A DNA stretch of 64,000 nt from Druceiella hillmani (lineage: Eukaryota > Arthropoda > Insecta > Lepidoptera > Hepialidae). The notes below the pieces were generated by a model. That model did not search any database, was not told the DNA's origin, and saw only the letters and a list, made by a program, of their open reading frames with translations. The position numbers were made by a program, and so were the translations under genes. Of this stretch, positions 13,480 to 25,149 are shown piece by piece. The stretch covers positions 11,485,001-11,549,000 of the forward strand of contig JAYKKI010000066.1 in the NCBI GenBank assembly GCA_039881145.1, given 5' to 3'. How positions within the stretch are numbered: position 1 is the stretch's first letter; the number at the start of each line of letters is the position of its first letter.

Positions 13480-13860
13480 GATTTTATGATTATATGATAT
13501 TTCATAATATTTACGAAATTGCTGGAAAAAATTGCAGATATATTTGTTGCCAATCTAATATTTCAGTTTGAAAATTTGAAGTTAACTTTCTTATCAATGA
13601 CGCTGAAATGTTTGATTGTCTGCGAAGCGTAGGTATGTTGAAAACCTCGTCGATAATACCTGAAGAAACAATATTATGATTTATAACACTTTATCGACTA
13701 GACCAGTTTACATTTGCTGTATTTTGTAACGTAGATTTAAAAGTCAAATAGGTTAAAGAAAAAAGAAGAAATAAACAAGAAAATCATTTTAATGTATCAT
13801 CACCTTATTCTGGTGTGTGAATAACTTGATAGCATGTTAAATTAATGGACTACTATGCTA
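13480..13860. repeat. Direct repeat unit 1 (partner 15820-16160)
   Basis: This block matches 15820-16160 in the same orientation. Shared stretches include ATATATTTGTTGCCAAT, GATACCTGAAGAAACAATA, CATTTGCTRKATTTTRTAACG and GTATCATCAYCTTATT, in the same order. It lies between the two tRNA pseudogenes. The other copy has no tRNA. This is a local duplication about 2.3 kb apart. Confidence 0.85.
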
Positions 13861-13887
13861 TAATACATTTCGACACCATACCTAACA

Positions 13888-13959
13888 GCCCTCATGACTC
13901 ACGGGTTAGAGCACTGATATTGTAAACCAGAGTTCGAGAGCTCAAATCTCTCAAAGAGT
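13888..13959 (+). pseudogene. tRNA-Thr pseudogene (anticodon TGT)
   Basis: A third member of the same local family, with matching flanks (CCTAACAGCCC and ACGAGTAAGTC). The anticodon remains TGT, but the anticodon stem is mismatched (CTGAT/ACCAG), the T arm is altered (GAGAG-CTCAAAT-CTCTC), and the 3' acceptor strand is destroyed. It is non-functional. Confidence 0.75.
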
Positions 13960-15070
13960 ATAAACGAGTAAGTCAAAATTATTTTCATTAAAACTAAATT
14001 TTTTCAAAAGCAAGATATTTATATTTCTTATATTATTATGCATATCGTTAAATAACATCATATTAGTTTGATCAATTGAGAACTACGGAACGTATAGTAG
14101 AAGTATTTTTATACTAATTAGCTAAATCAAATGCTCATTTTGTCCAGTGGCACTAATATAAAATATATCTCGATTTAATTCTAGTAACTATATATTTTAT
14201 TTAACAAAACCATAAAAATATACATATATGTAAATACCGACAAAGTATGGAAAATCACTCGTTCGGAGTCCAACTCGCAATTGGCGGTTTTTTTTTAAAT
14301 CATTAACCATTTTTTAACAATAATTTTTCACTCCTTTCCCATCTTGTAATAATCTGATTAAAAAAGTTATTATTCTAGTAATGTGACATTTGCTTCTAAT
14401 TTGGTTGCATAAATTTGAAATAATTTTTTTATAATATAAACAAACTTAATTACGTATGAATAATAATTTTCAATAAGAAATCAATTTCCAACCTATAATA
14501 TTCGATTAACTTCAAATGTAATCAGTCGCCTTATATCTTAGGAATCGCAGACAAAAACTGGTTTAATAAGTTTCAGCTGATCTATAACAAACCCTAAACA
14601 CATTAAAATTATAATCATCGCCTCGTGGCAATGGAATAAAAGAAATTTACGAATACAAAACATATCAAATGCGTGCACTTAACCTATTTCCTCAAAAATT
14701 ATTCATCGTAATAAAAATATGCAAAACTTTTAATAAATTAAATTCAAGTTTTGATAAAAAAGTAGGAAAAGCTTGTGAAAATGATTTCGTTAGGCTTGCG
14801 TGTTTTTCACTTCTTTATTAAGGTATTAAAAATAATCAAATAATTGTTATTTCTTAGCCAGTTCATGTTATTATACCGTCGTCACTTAATTTCTCCAAGT
14901 GCCCGGATAAAATCATTTTTATTTTTTTTGCTTATTTAATGTTATTCGATAATAATTATTAAGAAATATAACTAAATTGATATAATAAGTAGAAAAAGTA
15001 AAATATGTATATTCTTTTTAACTAGGTGTTTCATAATAAGTTAAATATATTTATAACTCATAAATATAGA

Positions 15071-15283
15071 TATATTGAATATATTTTGCATTAATTTTGT
15101 AGAAATTCATTATTCACAATTAAATGAAACTACGTGATGTAGTATTATTTCTACTCTCTAGCAAAGATCTTCGCTAATAACCCACCTGAAGATATTGTAA
15201 TACAACGAAACCTAGGTCGTGGTATAAAACTTAAAACGAGTAGACATAATACTACATAATACTACAGTAGTTTCATTTAATTG
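15071..15283 (+). mobile_element. Foldback element with hammerhead-like motif, copy A
   Basis: Left arm AATTAAATGAAACTACGTGA at about 15119 and its inverted partner ending at 15283 frame a 165-bp foldback. A conserved module, TTAATTTTGTAGAAATTCAT, precedes it. The interior holds a partial palindrome (AGCAAAGATCTTCGCT) and the hammerhead-like motif. The same left module and arm recur at 32.4 kb. No coding capacity. It is a non-autonomous dispersed repeat, possibly related to hammerhead-bearing Penelope-like elements or retrozymes. Confidence 0.8.
15182..15222 (+). ncRNA. Hammerhead-ribozyme-like motif, copy A
   Basis: Stem I CCAC (15182-15185) pairs with GTGG (15219-15222). The core is CTGAAGA (15186-15192), then a stem-II hairpin ATTGT-AAT-ACAAC with a mismatch at its base. 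GAAA is at 15207-15210, and helix III is ACC-TA-GGT followed by C at the predicted cleavage site (15218). An extra T after the core is non-canonical. Hammerheads with this short helix III generally work as dimers, and ACCTAGGT is self-complementary. Activity is unproven. Confidence 0.5.
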
Positions 15284-15819
15284 TTTAATGTCGATATAAC
15301 TCCGCATTACCTAACTTTTAACGTTTCTAAAACCAATTCAGTTACATTCTTACATTAATGCAAATTATCTTTGTTTATCATGCCTTAATTATCTACACAT
15401 ATTTACTCTTCTTTATGTTAAGTTGGCAACAAGTTTATTAGAAATATATATACTCCATCTCTGGTCATCAGCTATTTTTCTGTCTTAAGGGCATAAAGGT
15501 CCGCCAGATATTGCAAACAACCTGGAAAATGTTTCAATAAGGCTTCTAATTCTTTTTTGAATCAATGAAATCACTTTTGTTGAGGATTAGTGAAGATATT
15601 AAAACTACCTTTTTTGAGTCTTTGGAACAAAAGTTTGGCCATATTATACTAGAATATACCACACCAATCGTTGTGCATATATCGCGTACTACTTCAATCG
15701 CGTTTCGATTGAAGTACCAAAAGCAAGCTAAGTTCTTTTCGTGAAACTTCCAAATTTTGTTTGTTCTTTACGCATCGAAACTCAATTCCCGACTGAACAA
15801 AAGTTCACTCGCAGCCCTC

Positions 15820-16160
15820 TTTTTATAATATAGACTTTTCATAACATTTCAGAAATTTCTGAAAAAAATAACTGATATATTTGTTGCCAATGTAACATAC
15901 AATTTTTGACTGTCTGTGAAGCGTGATGTGTTATTATAGAAACTTCGTCGGTGATACCTGAAGAAACAATACTATGACTTAAAAAATTTATTAACTAGAT
16001 CAGTTTTCATTTGCTAGATTTTATAACGTAAAAGGAAAAGTGACTTAAGTTAAAAAAAAAAGAAAAAAAATTAATGAGATAATAATTTTAAGGTATCATC
16101 ATCTTATTTTCGTGCATTAGTGAGATTATAACACATTAAATTAATTTTAACTACGATTTG
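15820..16160. repeat. Direct repeat unit 2 (partner 13480-13860)
   Basis: Same-orientation homologue of 13480-13860, diverged by substitutions and small indels. No tRNA sequence is attached, apart from a possible CAGCCCTC remnant just upstream at about 15812. Confidence 0.8.
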
Positions 16161-17169
16161 AATATTTATGTTTAATAAAACTTGTACGCTTTTATAAGGT
16201 CACGTATATAGATTATTCTTAAAACCGTGGAAATATGATAGGTTAATTATTGGGGTGGTCTAAATAACTAAGAAGTTTAAGAAAAAAGGAGTTAAAGAAG
16301 TTTATCAGTGATAGAGAGGTCATTTATGAACTAAGAGTATATTCTATACTATAAATAAGACACTTTACTGGAATACTATAAATAAGACACTTTACTGGAA
16401 TAAGATGACAAATGAAATAATTAGTGATGTCACACGTAACTTTCTATAAACTTTAGATATAAACATGTAAATTCACTTATGTATTACTCCTGACTGACAA
16501 ATTTCCATAATTTTAAACAGACGTTCTGCTTTAAATCAATTGAAATAGTAATTAACATTAATGCGAAGATTTACGGCTTAATAAATGTGTTTTTCTCCCA
16601 TTTTTTTATTTTCATTTGTGTAAAAGGAAAAAAAAACATATAAATTATTTGAAATAGTCTATGAATTCTAAACCCGAAATGAACTTGTTGTTTAACAAAT
16701 CTCCACAAAGAACAAAAAAAAACACATTTAAGAACTATTCAGTTAAATACTATTTTAAACGTTACATTGTTAAATAAACGAACCAATATTTAGTTTGAAA
16801 AAAAACATAAAATCACCATAAAAAAGGCACGTATTTAACTTATTAGATAAATTAAGCTTCAATTATAGATTATAAATTTTCAATATAAGGTGATCGTTTT
16901 AACTAATTCGCATATACAGTAAATAAAATAAAATAAAAATTAAGATCACTGATCAATCTGCTGTGCATGAATTCCACGGAGTCTGTTCCAAACTGATGCG
17001 TGAATTTGCGAATATGTTAAGAGACAACATCTCCCGATGGCCACGATTTAGTTTCGGAGTTTGAAATTGTATCTGACTATGTAAAGGTGACAGTCATTCC
17101 TGTCTTAAAATATTTTGAACGTAATCATCAATTTTAATAACTAACGTCTATGGCAGAGGCCATCGCATT
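16161..17169. other. Gene-free stretch with a 27-bp tandem repeat
   Basis: At 16348-16401 the unit ACTATAAATAAGACACTTTA plus seven more bases occurs twice without a mismatch. Nothing else is recognisable in this kilobase. Confidence 0.7.
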
Positions 17170-17640
17170 TGCATTTATTAATTAGTATTTATACAATGAC
17201 AATTACTCCTTCAAACTTTTATTTTATATACTCAACACTGGCAGAATTAAAGGCCTACAATGGATTCCAAACAAGCGCCTATTCCAGTTGTGATCTTACA
17301 AGTGCATTGTACAAGATTATGTATGTTTCAACATTTTTAAAAAAATTTACTGTTCTTAATATGGACTCAACCATTTTATAGGTCTTAGATATAATCTGCT
17401 CAATATGCAAACCGAAATCCAGTTTAATATCGAAAATTATACTAAGATCACGCATGCTGGCAACTTTTTCAAGTGAGTTCATTCGTATCTCAGTTCTAAA
17501 GTTTACTTGCTCCTTTTTCTCTGTAAAAACGATTTGTTTGCACTTCCAGTAACTTCATTACAGTTTATTCTCCTCACAGTAAACATGAAGACTATCAAGG
17601 TCAGCTTGCTTATTCGATTTGCCACGGGTGTCTTTGTCTG
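17170..17640 (-). pseudogene. LINE reverse-transcriptase relic (jockey/R1-like), C-terminal RT segment
   Basis: Reading the minus strand from 17640 down gives the segment that follows the catalytic YADD box in jockey-superfamily LINE polymerases. It contains QADLDSL, then CEENKL, then CKQIVFTEKKEQ, then SMRDLSIIFDIKLDFGLHI, then YNALVRSQLE, with the family-typical WNP shortly after. The longest intact frame is 17279-17482 (67 codons). Stops interrupt both ends, and the catalytic fingers and palm are missing here. The order and spacing match the family well, so the assignment is strong although the copy is dead. No target-site duplication or poly-A tail could be placed. The neighbouring sequence is uninformative. 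Confidence 0.85.
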
Positions 17641-17719
17641 TGTCTTAATTTTTTGCATACGTAAGGAAATAACCGTAAAATATAAAAATATCTTAAAAGG
17701 TAAAGGAATATTCTAAAGA

Positions 17720-19173
17720 AAATAAACAAGGTTCCTTACTTTAAAAAATCGATCGTTTGATGATTAGTTGTAATTCTCTTTAACCACAATGCCATAGATA
17801 TAATTACTTTAACGGCGATAGAAGTTGTCCAAGAACAATTACTTCGAAAAAGGAGTTAGAAATTTCAAAAATTCTTATACTTAAGACCCAAAGTTGTGAG
17901 ACCTTTCTCATATTTAAATAGAGTATCTGTAAAAAAAAGAAATGTAAGTTACAACGTTATGACAATAACCAAACATAAAAGATTCTATAAGGACTTCTTT
18001 CATGGAATGTGTTTAGTTGAATATTTTCAATTGGTTTAAAATAAATTTTTTAATCGATGTTTTAAAATTTATCTTTTTTGAATGACTGGATAATAGTTCG
18101 TATGTGCAAGTTACTTATTCATTATTTTGTACTTACGTAATATTTAATATGGACATGATTATTACAAACTTAATAAAAATGATAAACTTAATAAAAAAAT
18201 TGGCCGACAATCAACAAATTGAATTGAATAATTAGGACATTTGTTTTCGAGAAAATTTTTATTTCGTTAAGTCGCTTTAATTAATGTTTTTCTTCTATTT
18301 TACTAAAATTTTAATTTTTCTTCAACAACTGTACTTCGGATTGCATATGATATTGATATTTACCTCACCAAAACTCTTAAAATTCCTTTTTTCTTCTCAG
18401 AAAGTAATAATTACTTGTGGTCTATATCATAATATTAATATGTGTAAAAGTTTAATAAAAATACTACGTACCTATATAGTTTAAATTTTAATATTGACTT
18501 AAATGGGAACGACATTTATTAAACTCTACTCATATAAAAAAAAATATTTTATTTTGGCCTTGCAAATTATTCAGTATACTGTAGAATTCAATAAAAGTAG
18601 AAAATTTACATATGGAAGCAATTTAATACTTTTTTTAAGCACTGATGAAACCATTTTTGAGTTTATATTTTTTTATTCTTCAAAAATAATAACCGGCCAG
18701 ATACTATTAAACCATTGTCAGATAACATAGTGTAGAAATGATATCTGTCTTTAGTTAAATATGAACGTGTTTGCCTACAGCCTTAACTGACAATTTAAAC
18801 TATTCAGTGAAAGCTACAGTTAAAACTGATCGTAAGTAGCGGCAGTAATACTGAAACATTATTATCACGAAACGAACCCATTTTCAACATTTAATTCTAA
18901 ACTGCGCCTTTTACCATATACCTATGAAAGTGATAACCCATCTTTTTTTTAAATCATAGTTTTTAAAATATTGATCATTATTAAATTGTCATTAAACTAT
19001 TTCTTTGAGACCTTGCGTCAATTACTGGGGTTGTATACAAAAACTCCGACATATCTGGTGGAGAATCAAATAAACTATCATTTTATTTATTAATAAGTAA
19101 TTACCGCCATCAATATAAAACTTTTACATATCGATGTGTTTATTTTTAATGCATAAAATAATTCAAGATACAT

Positions 19174-19236
<63 letters not shown>

Positions 19237-22200
19237 AAAAATTAGAACATCATAATAATATTTTAAGTCAGAATTTGGAAATAAATATATATTTGTAAGA
19301 TTTCGGTATCCGAAATACAAACAAGTAAAAAACTAATAAAATGAAACATAGTTTTTTTTGTATGTCAAAACAAGAGCAATATTGAAAGAAATGTTAATAG
19401 GTTTTATTAACATTTCTTTACTTACTTTTTTCTATTTATATTTTTTTCTATACTTTTTATTTACGGATATTTTGATCAATAACTTACATTGACGATTGAT
19501 GGTAACTACTTTGAAGTGCAAGCATAAATGGCCCTTATCGCTTATATTGACTACATCTAGCATATGAGAAGAAAGATTGCTATTGTTGCCTATTTTACTA
19601 TGCAACAATAGCAATGTGTATATTATAAATATTACTAATTGAAAATGTTATTATTATTGAAAAATAAAAAAATTATTTATTTCTTATGAATATAAGTATA
19701 CATTCATTTGTTGTAAATATGAGTAATTTTATAGAAAAATATGATTTCACTTTATAAATTATAAAGGTTGTATATTATATACATTGATCAATCCGCTAAA
19801 TACATATTGGTAAACATTTTTAAAAATTGACTTTGTGATTATTTCTTAAAATTACTGAAATTTAAACTAAGTGATGAAATATTTTATTTCTAGATGGCAA
19901 TAGTTCGTACTCTCTTACTATTTGAAGTAGCAAATAGTATAAAAATGTTAAATTTCAACGTAATAAACGATTTATGGGTATTAAATATTATTTTCAAATG
20001 TTAAATTATTTTTATACTGATAATAATTTATCTTGTTCAGTCAGTAAACTTCAATGCCTATTTGATACCAAAATTAATCTCAATAACCTAATAATGATCT
20101 GATTAGGTTCAAAATTAAAAATCTATTTAAGAAAAGAAGTAAACATTATCATTTTTCATTTTTGTCGACAATGAATAGTGCTATTAAGAAGTAACTTGGT
20201 AAATAAAAAAGAGAGAGGAAGAGAAATTTATGAAGAAAAGAAGACCGGCGAAAATTGACTTCGGCTTTACAGAAAAGTTAATTTTAAAAATCTGATATTT
20301 TTTTCAGGATATAAAATAAAGAAACAATTCCATGATAAACAATCAGGAAATAGCGAAAAAGAAAAACAATTTGGGATAGCAATGAAAAACACTAAAGATA
20401 TCTTCAAAAATGCGCTTATTTTATATTTTTACTATTGATGTTGAGAATAAAAAAAAATGTAAAATGTTAATGTAAAGTAAAATGTAAAATTAATGATTTA
20501 TTTAATAATTTATTAGAAATTATAATAAAAAATATTAAATATCTAACACTTATTAAATATGTAGCCATTGCCTAAAGGAAATAAAAATAAAGTATTAACT
20601 AACATTGACATTCGTTCTGTCAAAAAGTAGGTTTTTTTGCTGAAGTTTGCGTGGCTTTTTTCAAGCTTGCCTTTTGTCGTTTGGTGTGATATATTTGTGT
20701 ATAGAGGATATATCAGTGTACAATATGCATTTAATTTCACAGTATTGGTTCCAAAAGTTTCATATAAATAACATTTGGGGAAGTATAAAAAAAATAAACG
20801 GGTTTTTATAATAAAAGGACAACATTTTTTTTATTTGTCTGATTGACGAATCGATAAAGCTTCTAAGAAAAAAGGCAGTTTAGCACCAACGAGATTTTGG
20901 AAAATTCATTTATACATATGGAAGGCCACATGTTAAAAAAAACCTTTTAAGAATATCCTTCTTGTTTATTCATAATAAGGAAAATTATCAAAAAACAATC
21001 ACGAGAAATTTCTTCATTTTTTTTCTTCCTAATTGTTTCCATTAACTTTGCAATGTATTAATCAGTGGAATTTATACAATTGAAAAAATTTAAATTTAGG
21101 CTGGGCTAAAAATTTTCAATGCTTGTTTAATGTCAAATTGAAAAATCATCGTAAAAATATTTTACTAAATTAACGTCTTAAATTCATGACACTTTATTGG
21201 AAATGAATAACTGTAAACTTTGTGTTTTATTACATACTTTCAAATAAATAATTTCTTATGATTTTCGTTTTTAATATGAATTCATCTTTTATCGTGTAAT
21301 ACATTAAAGCACATGTATTTAACTAAAATCATGTCCGGTCGTGAAAATTTTATCTGAAAAAAATACTATTCTTAGTAACATTAAACGGAAATTGGCGGAA
21401 TTGATAAAGGCACAAATCCAAAAAGTGCAAAAATTTAATAAACATTGAGAATGTTATAAATGTGAATATTTCACGAATATTTTACTAAAATTAATTTCAA
21501 CATTTAAAGAAGAAAAATGGACAACAAAAATGGACTATCACAGGAGTGTTAGAAATATGAAATATTTTGAAAAATATTAAGTGTTACCTATATACCCATA
21601 TATACTTTTAATTAAATATCATTTATTTTATCATGTGCAGAAGTAAAACATCTTCAGTAAATCACTTTTAATTTGACATAGACGATATTCAACTGTCTTT
21701 TTATCGTAACGCTTAAACGAAACAGAAGAAGTAAACAAGACAGAATTTTGGTTCTGTGTAACAAGTACACTTACAATTGTACACCATATTTGTTCGTAAA
21801 GGTGAAGAAAAAAACTGTGTGGCATTTATTTCCAAATAAATGTTAGGATAATTTTGCAATCTTTTATCCACGACATACAGCTGTGTTTTTATAGTTGTTA
21901 AGTTTATGCTCTTATTTTACTGTATACTTTTCACGATTATTTTTATTTTAGACATGATTATTAAAAAAAATGTACGTGTTAGCACCAATGCACAACAAGT
22001 TTAATATTTAAATACGATTTTATTAGAATATACAAAATAGGTAACACACTATATAAATATAAATATGAATATAATTAAATAGAAAAGGAAAGTTCTTTGA
22101 TAGTTTTTTTTTCGCCTAGCCAAATCAATAAAGAGGTAAGTTACATTTGGTCCAAAGGATCATAGTTCTAAATCTTAAATTGTGCTTCTTGTTAACTGGT

Positions 22201-22570
22201 TTGTAAAAATAAAATTCATATTGATTTAGTATATTGGACAACGATTATAATGGTAACATGCTAGAATTGTCCCTAGCTAATCAATAAAATGAAGTGCATA
22301 TTATGCAGGAGCAATATTATGCTCCTTTGATTGTTGTACATTCACATATTTTCTATCGTATATATAGGGAGGTACTCACATCGTACTCTAAATAAATGAA
22401 TTGGAAATATCGTGTTTCATGTATTGTACATGAATAATAAATAGTTTTATTCGCTAAATACATCATAATATGAGACATAGGACTCATTGTCAAAATAAAG
22501 TAGTATTATGAATTTTAAATTATAATAAAGTAGTATTATATTAGAATTCACAGTGGTGTATATTCCAATG
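17720..22570. other. Long AT-rich gene-free stretch
   Basis: No supportable gene in 4.8 kb. It holds a (TA)n tract at 19171-19233 and two small perfect hairpins: 19385-19419 with 15-bp arms (AAAGAAATGTTAATA) and a 5-base loop, and 19576-19615 with 14-bp arms (ATTGCTATTGTTGC). Several open frames of 60-75 codons are A/T-driven and unconvincing. Confidence 0.6.
19171..19233. repeat. (TA)n microsatellite
   Basis: A TA tract with two TG interruptions near its left end. Confidence 0.95.
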
Positions 22571-23225
22571 CAGTTAGATCGTATTATTTTTTTTATTTTC
22601 GGATATATTTTTGGTTAGGATAATATCAACCCTTCCTGCATAGTTTATGGTAGAGGATATATTAACTGCAACTTTGTTATTGCACTTCCTCTTTTCTTCA
22701 TTCATTAACATCGAGATTTGCGGTGGCTCTTTTTCCGGATTCCTAATCAAGAAATATCTCAACAAACACGCGATTTAACTAGCGCAAAAATAATTCAGCA
22801 ACTTATATGCCCAGAAGGCTTAATTTCAGAACAGGGCCACAAAAAATAGAAACTTTGCCGGAACATCATAACCAATAAACACATGAACCGTCTAGTCGTC
22901 AGCGTCAAAACGTAAGTTAAAAAGCCTTCAAAAAATGTTTTAATATTTATCGAGAAATTATCGGATCGTGATAATTATTCCAACTGGAGGTTTGCTGTAA
23001 TAAACTTACCTTCACCACGAGGAATTGTGGGATGGGTTTAAATGCAGTTAAGTAGTAAATTTCAATTGAAAAGACAATTAAAAAAATTATTTTGCTGATT
23101 GACATACTGCTGTATGTTCTCATGCAAGATGCTCTGACTTTAAAAGTAGTCTGGAACAATCTGGCATGTGCTTTCGACGACTCTATCCTCACACGACGTG
23201 TTAGGTTCCTGCAAGATATTTGCAC
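22571..23225 (-). other. GC-raised island with open frames, possible exon remnants
   Basis: Two minus-strand open stretches lie here. At 22574-22765 a frame preceded by the acceptor-like TTTCTTGATTAG reads NPEKEPPQISML and then NEEKRKCNNK. At 22947-23225 a frame preceded by AATATCTTGCAG reads NLTRRVRIESSKAHARLFQ. Base composition is less AT-biased than the surroundings. No family was recognised with confidence. These could be exons or pseudo-exons of one minus-strand gene together with 23254-23550 and 24041-24195, or chance. Confidence 0.2.
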
Positions 23226-23253
23226 AACAATTGGAATATCACAATTTTGAAAA

Positions 23254-23550
23254 CTACGTTAACATAATATTGACTATTACACACAAATTTTGAAATATAC
23301 ATTTTTCGTTAGATGAACAATGACTGGAAACACTGCTGCTCTCTCGATTATCTGAATTGTATAAGCCAAGATTCATGGCAATGGAGAGCTCGGGCATGAA
23401 AATGAGTGCGGATTCAGAAGAAAATCGCGGGTTTTCAATCCTGGAACATTTCTCTCCATATTTCACCATATTCGCCAGGTGTCGAGGAAATGCCCTGGGT
23501 AAAATATCCACGTAATATCCAAAAAATACTGGGTGCTTAAATTTCAGATT
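23254..23550 (-). CDS. Candidate exon, 98 codons open from an acceptor
   Basis: On the minus strand the polypyrimidine acceptor ATCCTCTCTCAG (ending at 23551) is followed at once by 98 codons without a stop, in phase 0 from the splice site. The frame reads KFKHPVFFGYYVDI, then PRHLANMVKYGEKC, then PELSIAMNLGLYN, then a serine-rich tail. The frame ends in a stop at 23254, so it would be a terminal exon or read into an intron. The island has visibly higher GC than its flanks. I do not recognise the protein. A faint resemblance to the N-terminal part of CYP4-type P450s was considered but is too weak to name. Expression evidence would decide whether this is a gene, a pseudogene or chance. Confidence 0.3.
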   Translation of the reverse strand, partial: NLKFKHPVFFGYYVDILPRAFPRHLANMVKYGEKCSRIENPRFSSESALIFMPELSIAMNLGLYNSDNRESSSVSSHCSSNEKCIFQNLCVIVNIMLT

Positions 23551-24040
23551 CTGAGAGAGGATATTTCAAATATTCATACATGAATTCAGAAAAGGGAAAT
23601 GATATTTAAATTGGTAATATATTTTACATTAAAATTTATGGATGCTTAAAAATTTTAAAGGTATATTGTATTTCCTTGTTGATTTCCCACATCATCTATT
23701 TGCCTGTAGATTACCTGTAATATTTTACAAACATTTGAAACTGCTCAAACTCTCTAATGGCATCAGACTGTAAGTATAATTTCATATCGCATATTACTTT
23801 GCTGTGACGAAGTTCAGTGAAAAATTTTCATATTCGCGGAAATTGGCTTAAAGTGGGGCTAACACTATCATGGTTATTTATTTATACACAGCGTACTCAT
23901 GTGTAATCTCACCCTAACTGGTAATTTTAATGACAGCTTGTAAAATAGTACAGAATGGTTTAAAACAAGTATTCTGGAAAGCCTAACTTGTATATCAGAT
24001 TTTATCAATCAAAACGATATTTACCTTTACACCCACTTAC

Positions 24041-24195
24041 CATTTTCCCCAGTCAACGATACTAACACACGGGACCAAATTTAACTTAAAATTATATTCA
24101 TCTATACCTATACGCCCTTTGTTGTCATCAAATTGTTGCTGGCGGTGTGTAATAGATTCAGTTCCATAAGGGTTCCATAAATAAATATTTTGTGA
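24041..24195 (-). CDS. Candidate internal exon, 51 codons between good splice sites
   Basis: Minus strand: acceptor CCCATCTCTTAG (ending at 24196), then 155 bases open in phase 0, then donor AAAATG|GTAAGTG at 24041/24040. The frame reads IYLWNPYGTESITHR, then FDDNKGRIGIDEYNF, then LVPCVSIVDWGK. Both splice sites fit the animal consensus well, and the composition is more protein-like than the AT-driven frames elsewhere. I do not recognise the protein. It lies 0.5 kb upstream (in minus-strand sense) of the candidate exon at 23254-23550, and the two could belong to one gene. Confidence 0.3.
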
Positions 24196-24841
24196 CTAAG
24201 AGATGGGCATATATATGAATATACGGTAGTGCTATTTAGGTCACAACAATGTTTTACAATGTGGCTAATTTCCATACGTAGTATTTCAATAATTATTGTT
24301 TCTTCTATTAGAAGATAGTTTTAGTATTGACTGATTATGTATGTAGGATTTTAAACAATGCACTCAGACTCCCAATTTTAACATTTAGTGGTAATCATAT
24401 AGTAATCAAATTAACAGCGTTGCAATTGCACTAATCTTTAGTATTTATCGTCCAATTGTTATGTAGAAGCATACTTAATAACTTATGTTATGTATGAACA
24501 CAGATGTTTCCAAAACTATGTTTAATGTGTAATTATTTAAATTATTATATGAAACTAAATAAAAATAGTTTGTGACAAAATTTCTTCAATATTAAATATT
24601 TGGTTAAAACAATTATGATTCGGCCCAAAAGAGTAATCCAATCAATTGGGCCGTGTTTCGGCATGCGTACAGAAAGCAAAGAAAAAAGAATATTACAAAA
24701 AAAAACGGATAAGCAACTTATAAATTATGGTATCGAAATCACTGGGAAAAATTGTAATGTGTCAAAAATTTTAAACTAAAAATTAGATGTTTATTTTGAA
24801 CATATATTCATTTATAATTTCGGAAATTTTCTAAGCGATTA

Positions 24842-25130
24842 TCATAAAATTATTTTTAAGGGCAAATGTAATATTACATTCATATTTGCTCTTAAAAACA
24901 ACGGTATTTCGATATTACAACAACAGTATTGCACACTTTCTATTTTCAATACAGTAAAAAAATACATAAATAGACGGAGGTTTGTAAAAAATCCATCGAA
25001 ACAATATTGAATGACGCAATCAGTGTCAAGTACTTTCTCTGAGTGCTCCCCACCCGCCTCATTCAGTAGGTTCATAATTGGCCAAATCAGTCGACCAAGC
25101 GTACACACCCCGGATGCACACTTTCAGAGA
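24842..25130 (-). other. Open minus-strand frame of unknown meaning
   Basis: An 88-codon frame (24842-25108) containing LLNEAGGEHSEKVL sits in a GC-raised patch. The acceptor-like sequence CCAATTTCGCAG lies just upstream, ending near 25133. A second frame from the same acceptor reads SLKVCIRGVYAW before a stop. Neither is assignable. This is listed so that the three GC islands at 22.6-25.1 kb can be examined together. Confidence 0.15.
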
Positions 25131-25149
25131 TTCTGCGAAATTGGCTAAT

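Larger units (their letters stand above)
11870..14690. repeat. Inverted-duplication arm 2
   Basis: The inverted counterpart of 3890-5920, with the same blocks in reverse order. It is longer, partly because of an insertion near 13090-13290 absent from arm 1, and partly because the tRNA block is present twice (13344 and 13888) with about 450 bases of extra sequence between the copies. Divergence is moderate, with many small indels, which suggests an old event. Confidence 0.8.

Noticed and set aside
22947..25108. Cytochrome P450 gene fragments
   Set aside because: Short stretches (SSKAHARLFQ, NEAGGEHSEK) recall CYP4 helix C and helix I, but they are weak, in the wrong order for a single minus-strand gene, and lack the heme-binding cysteine motif.
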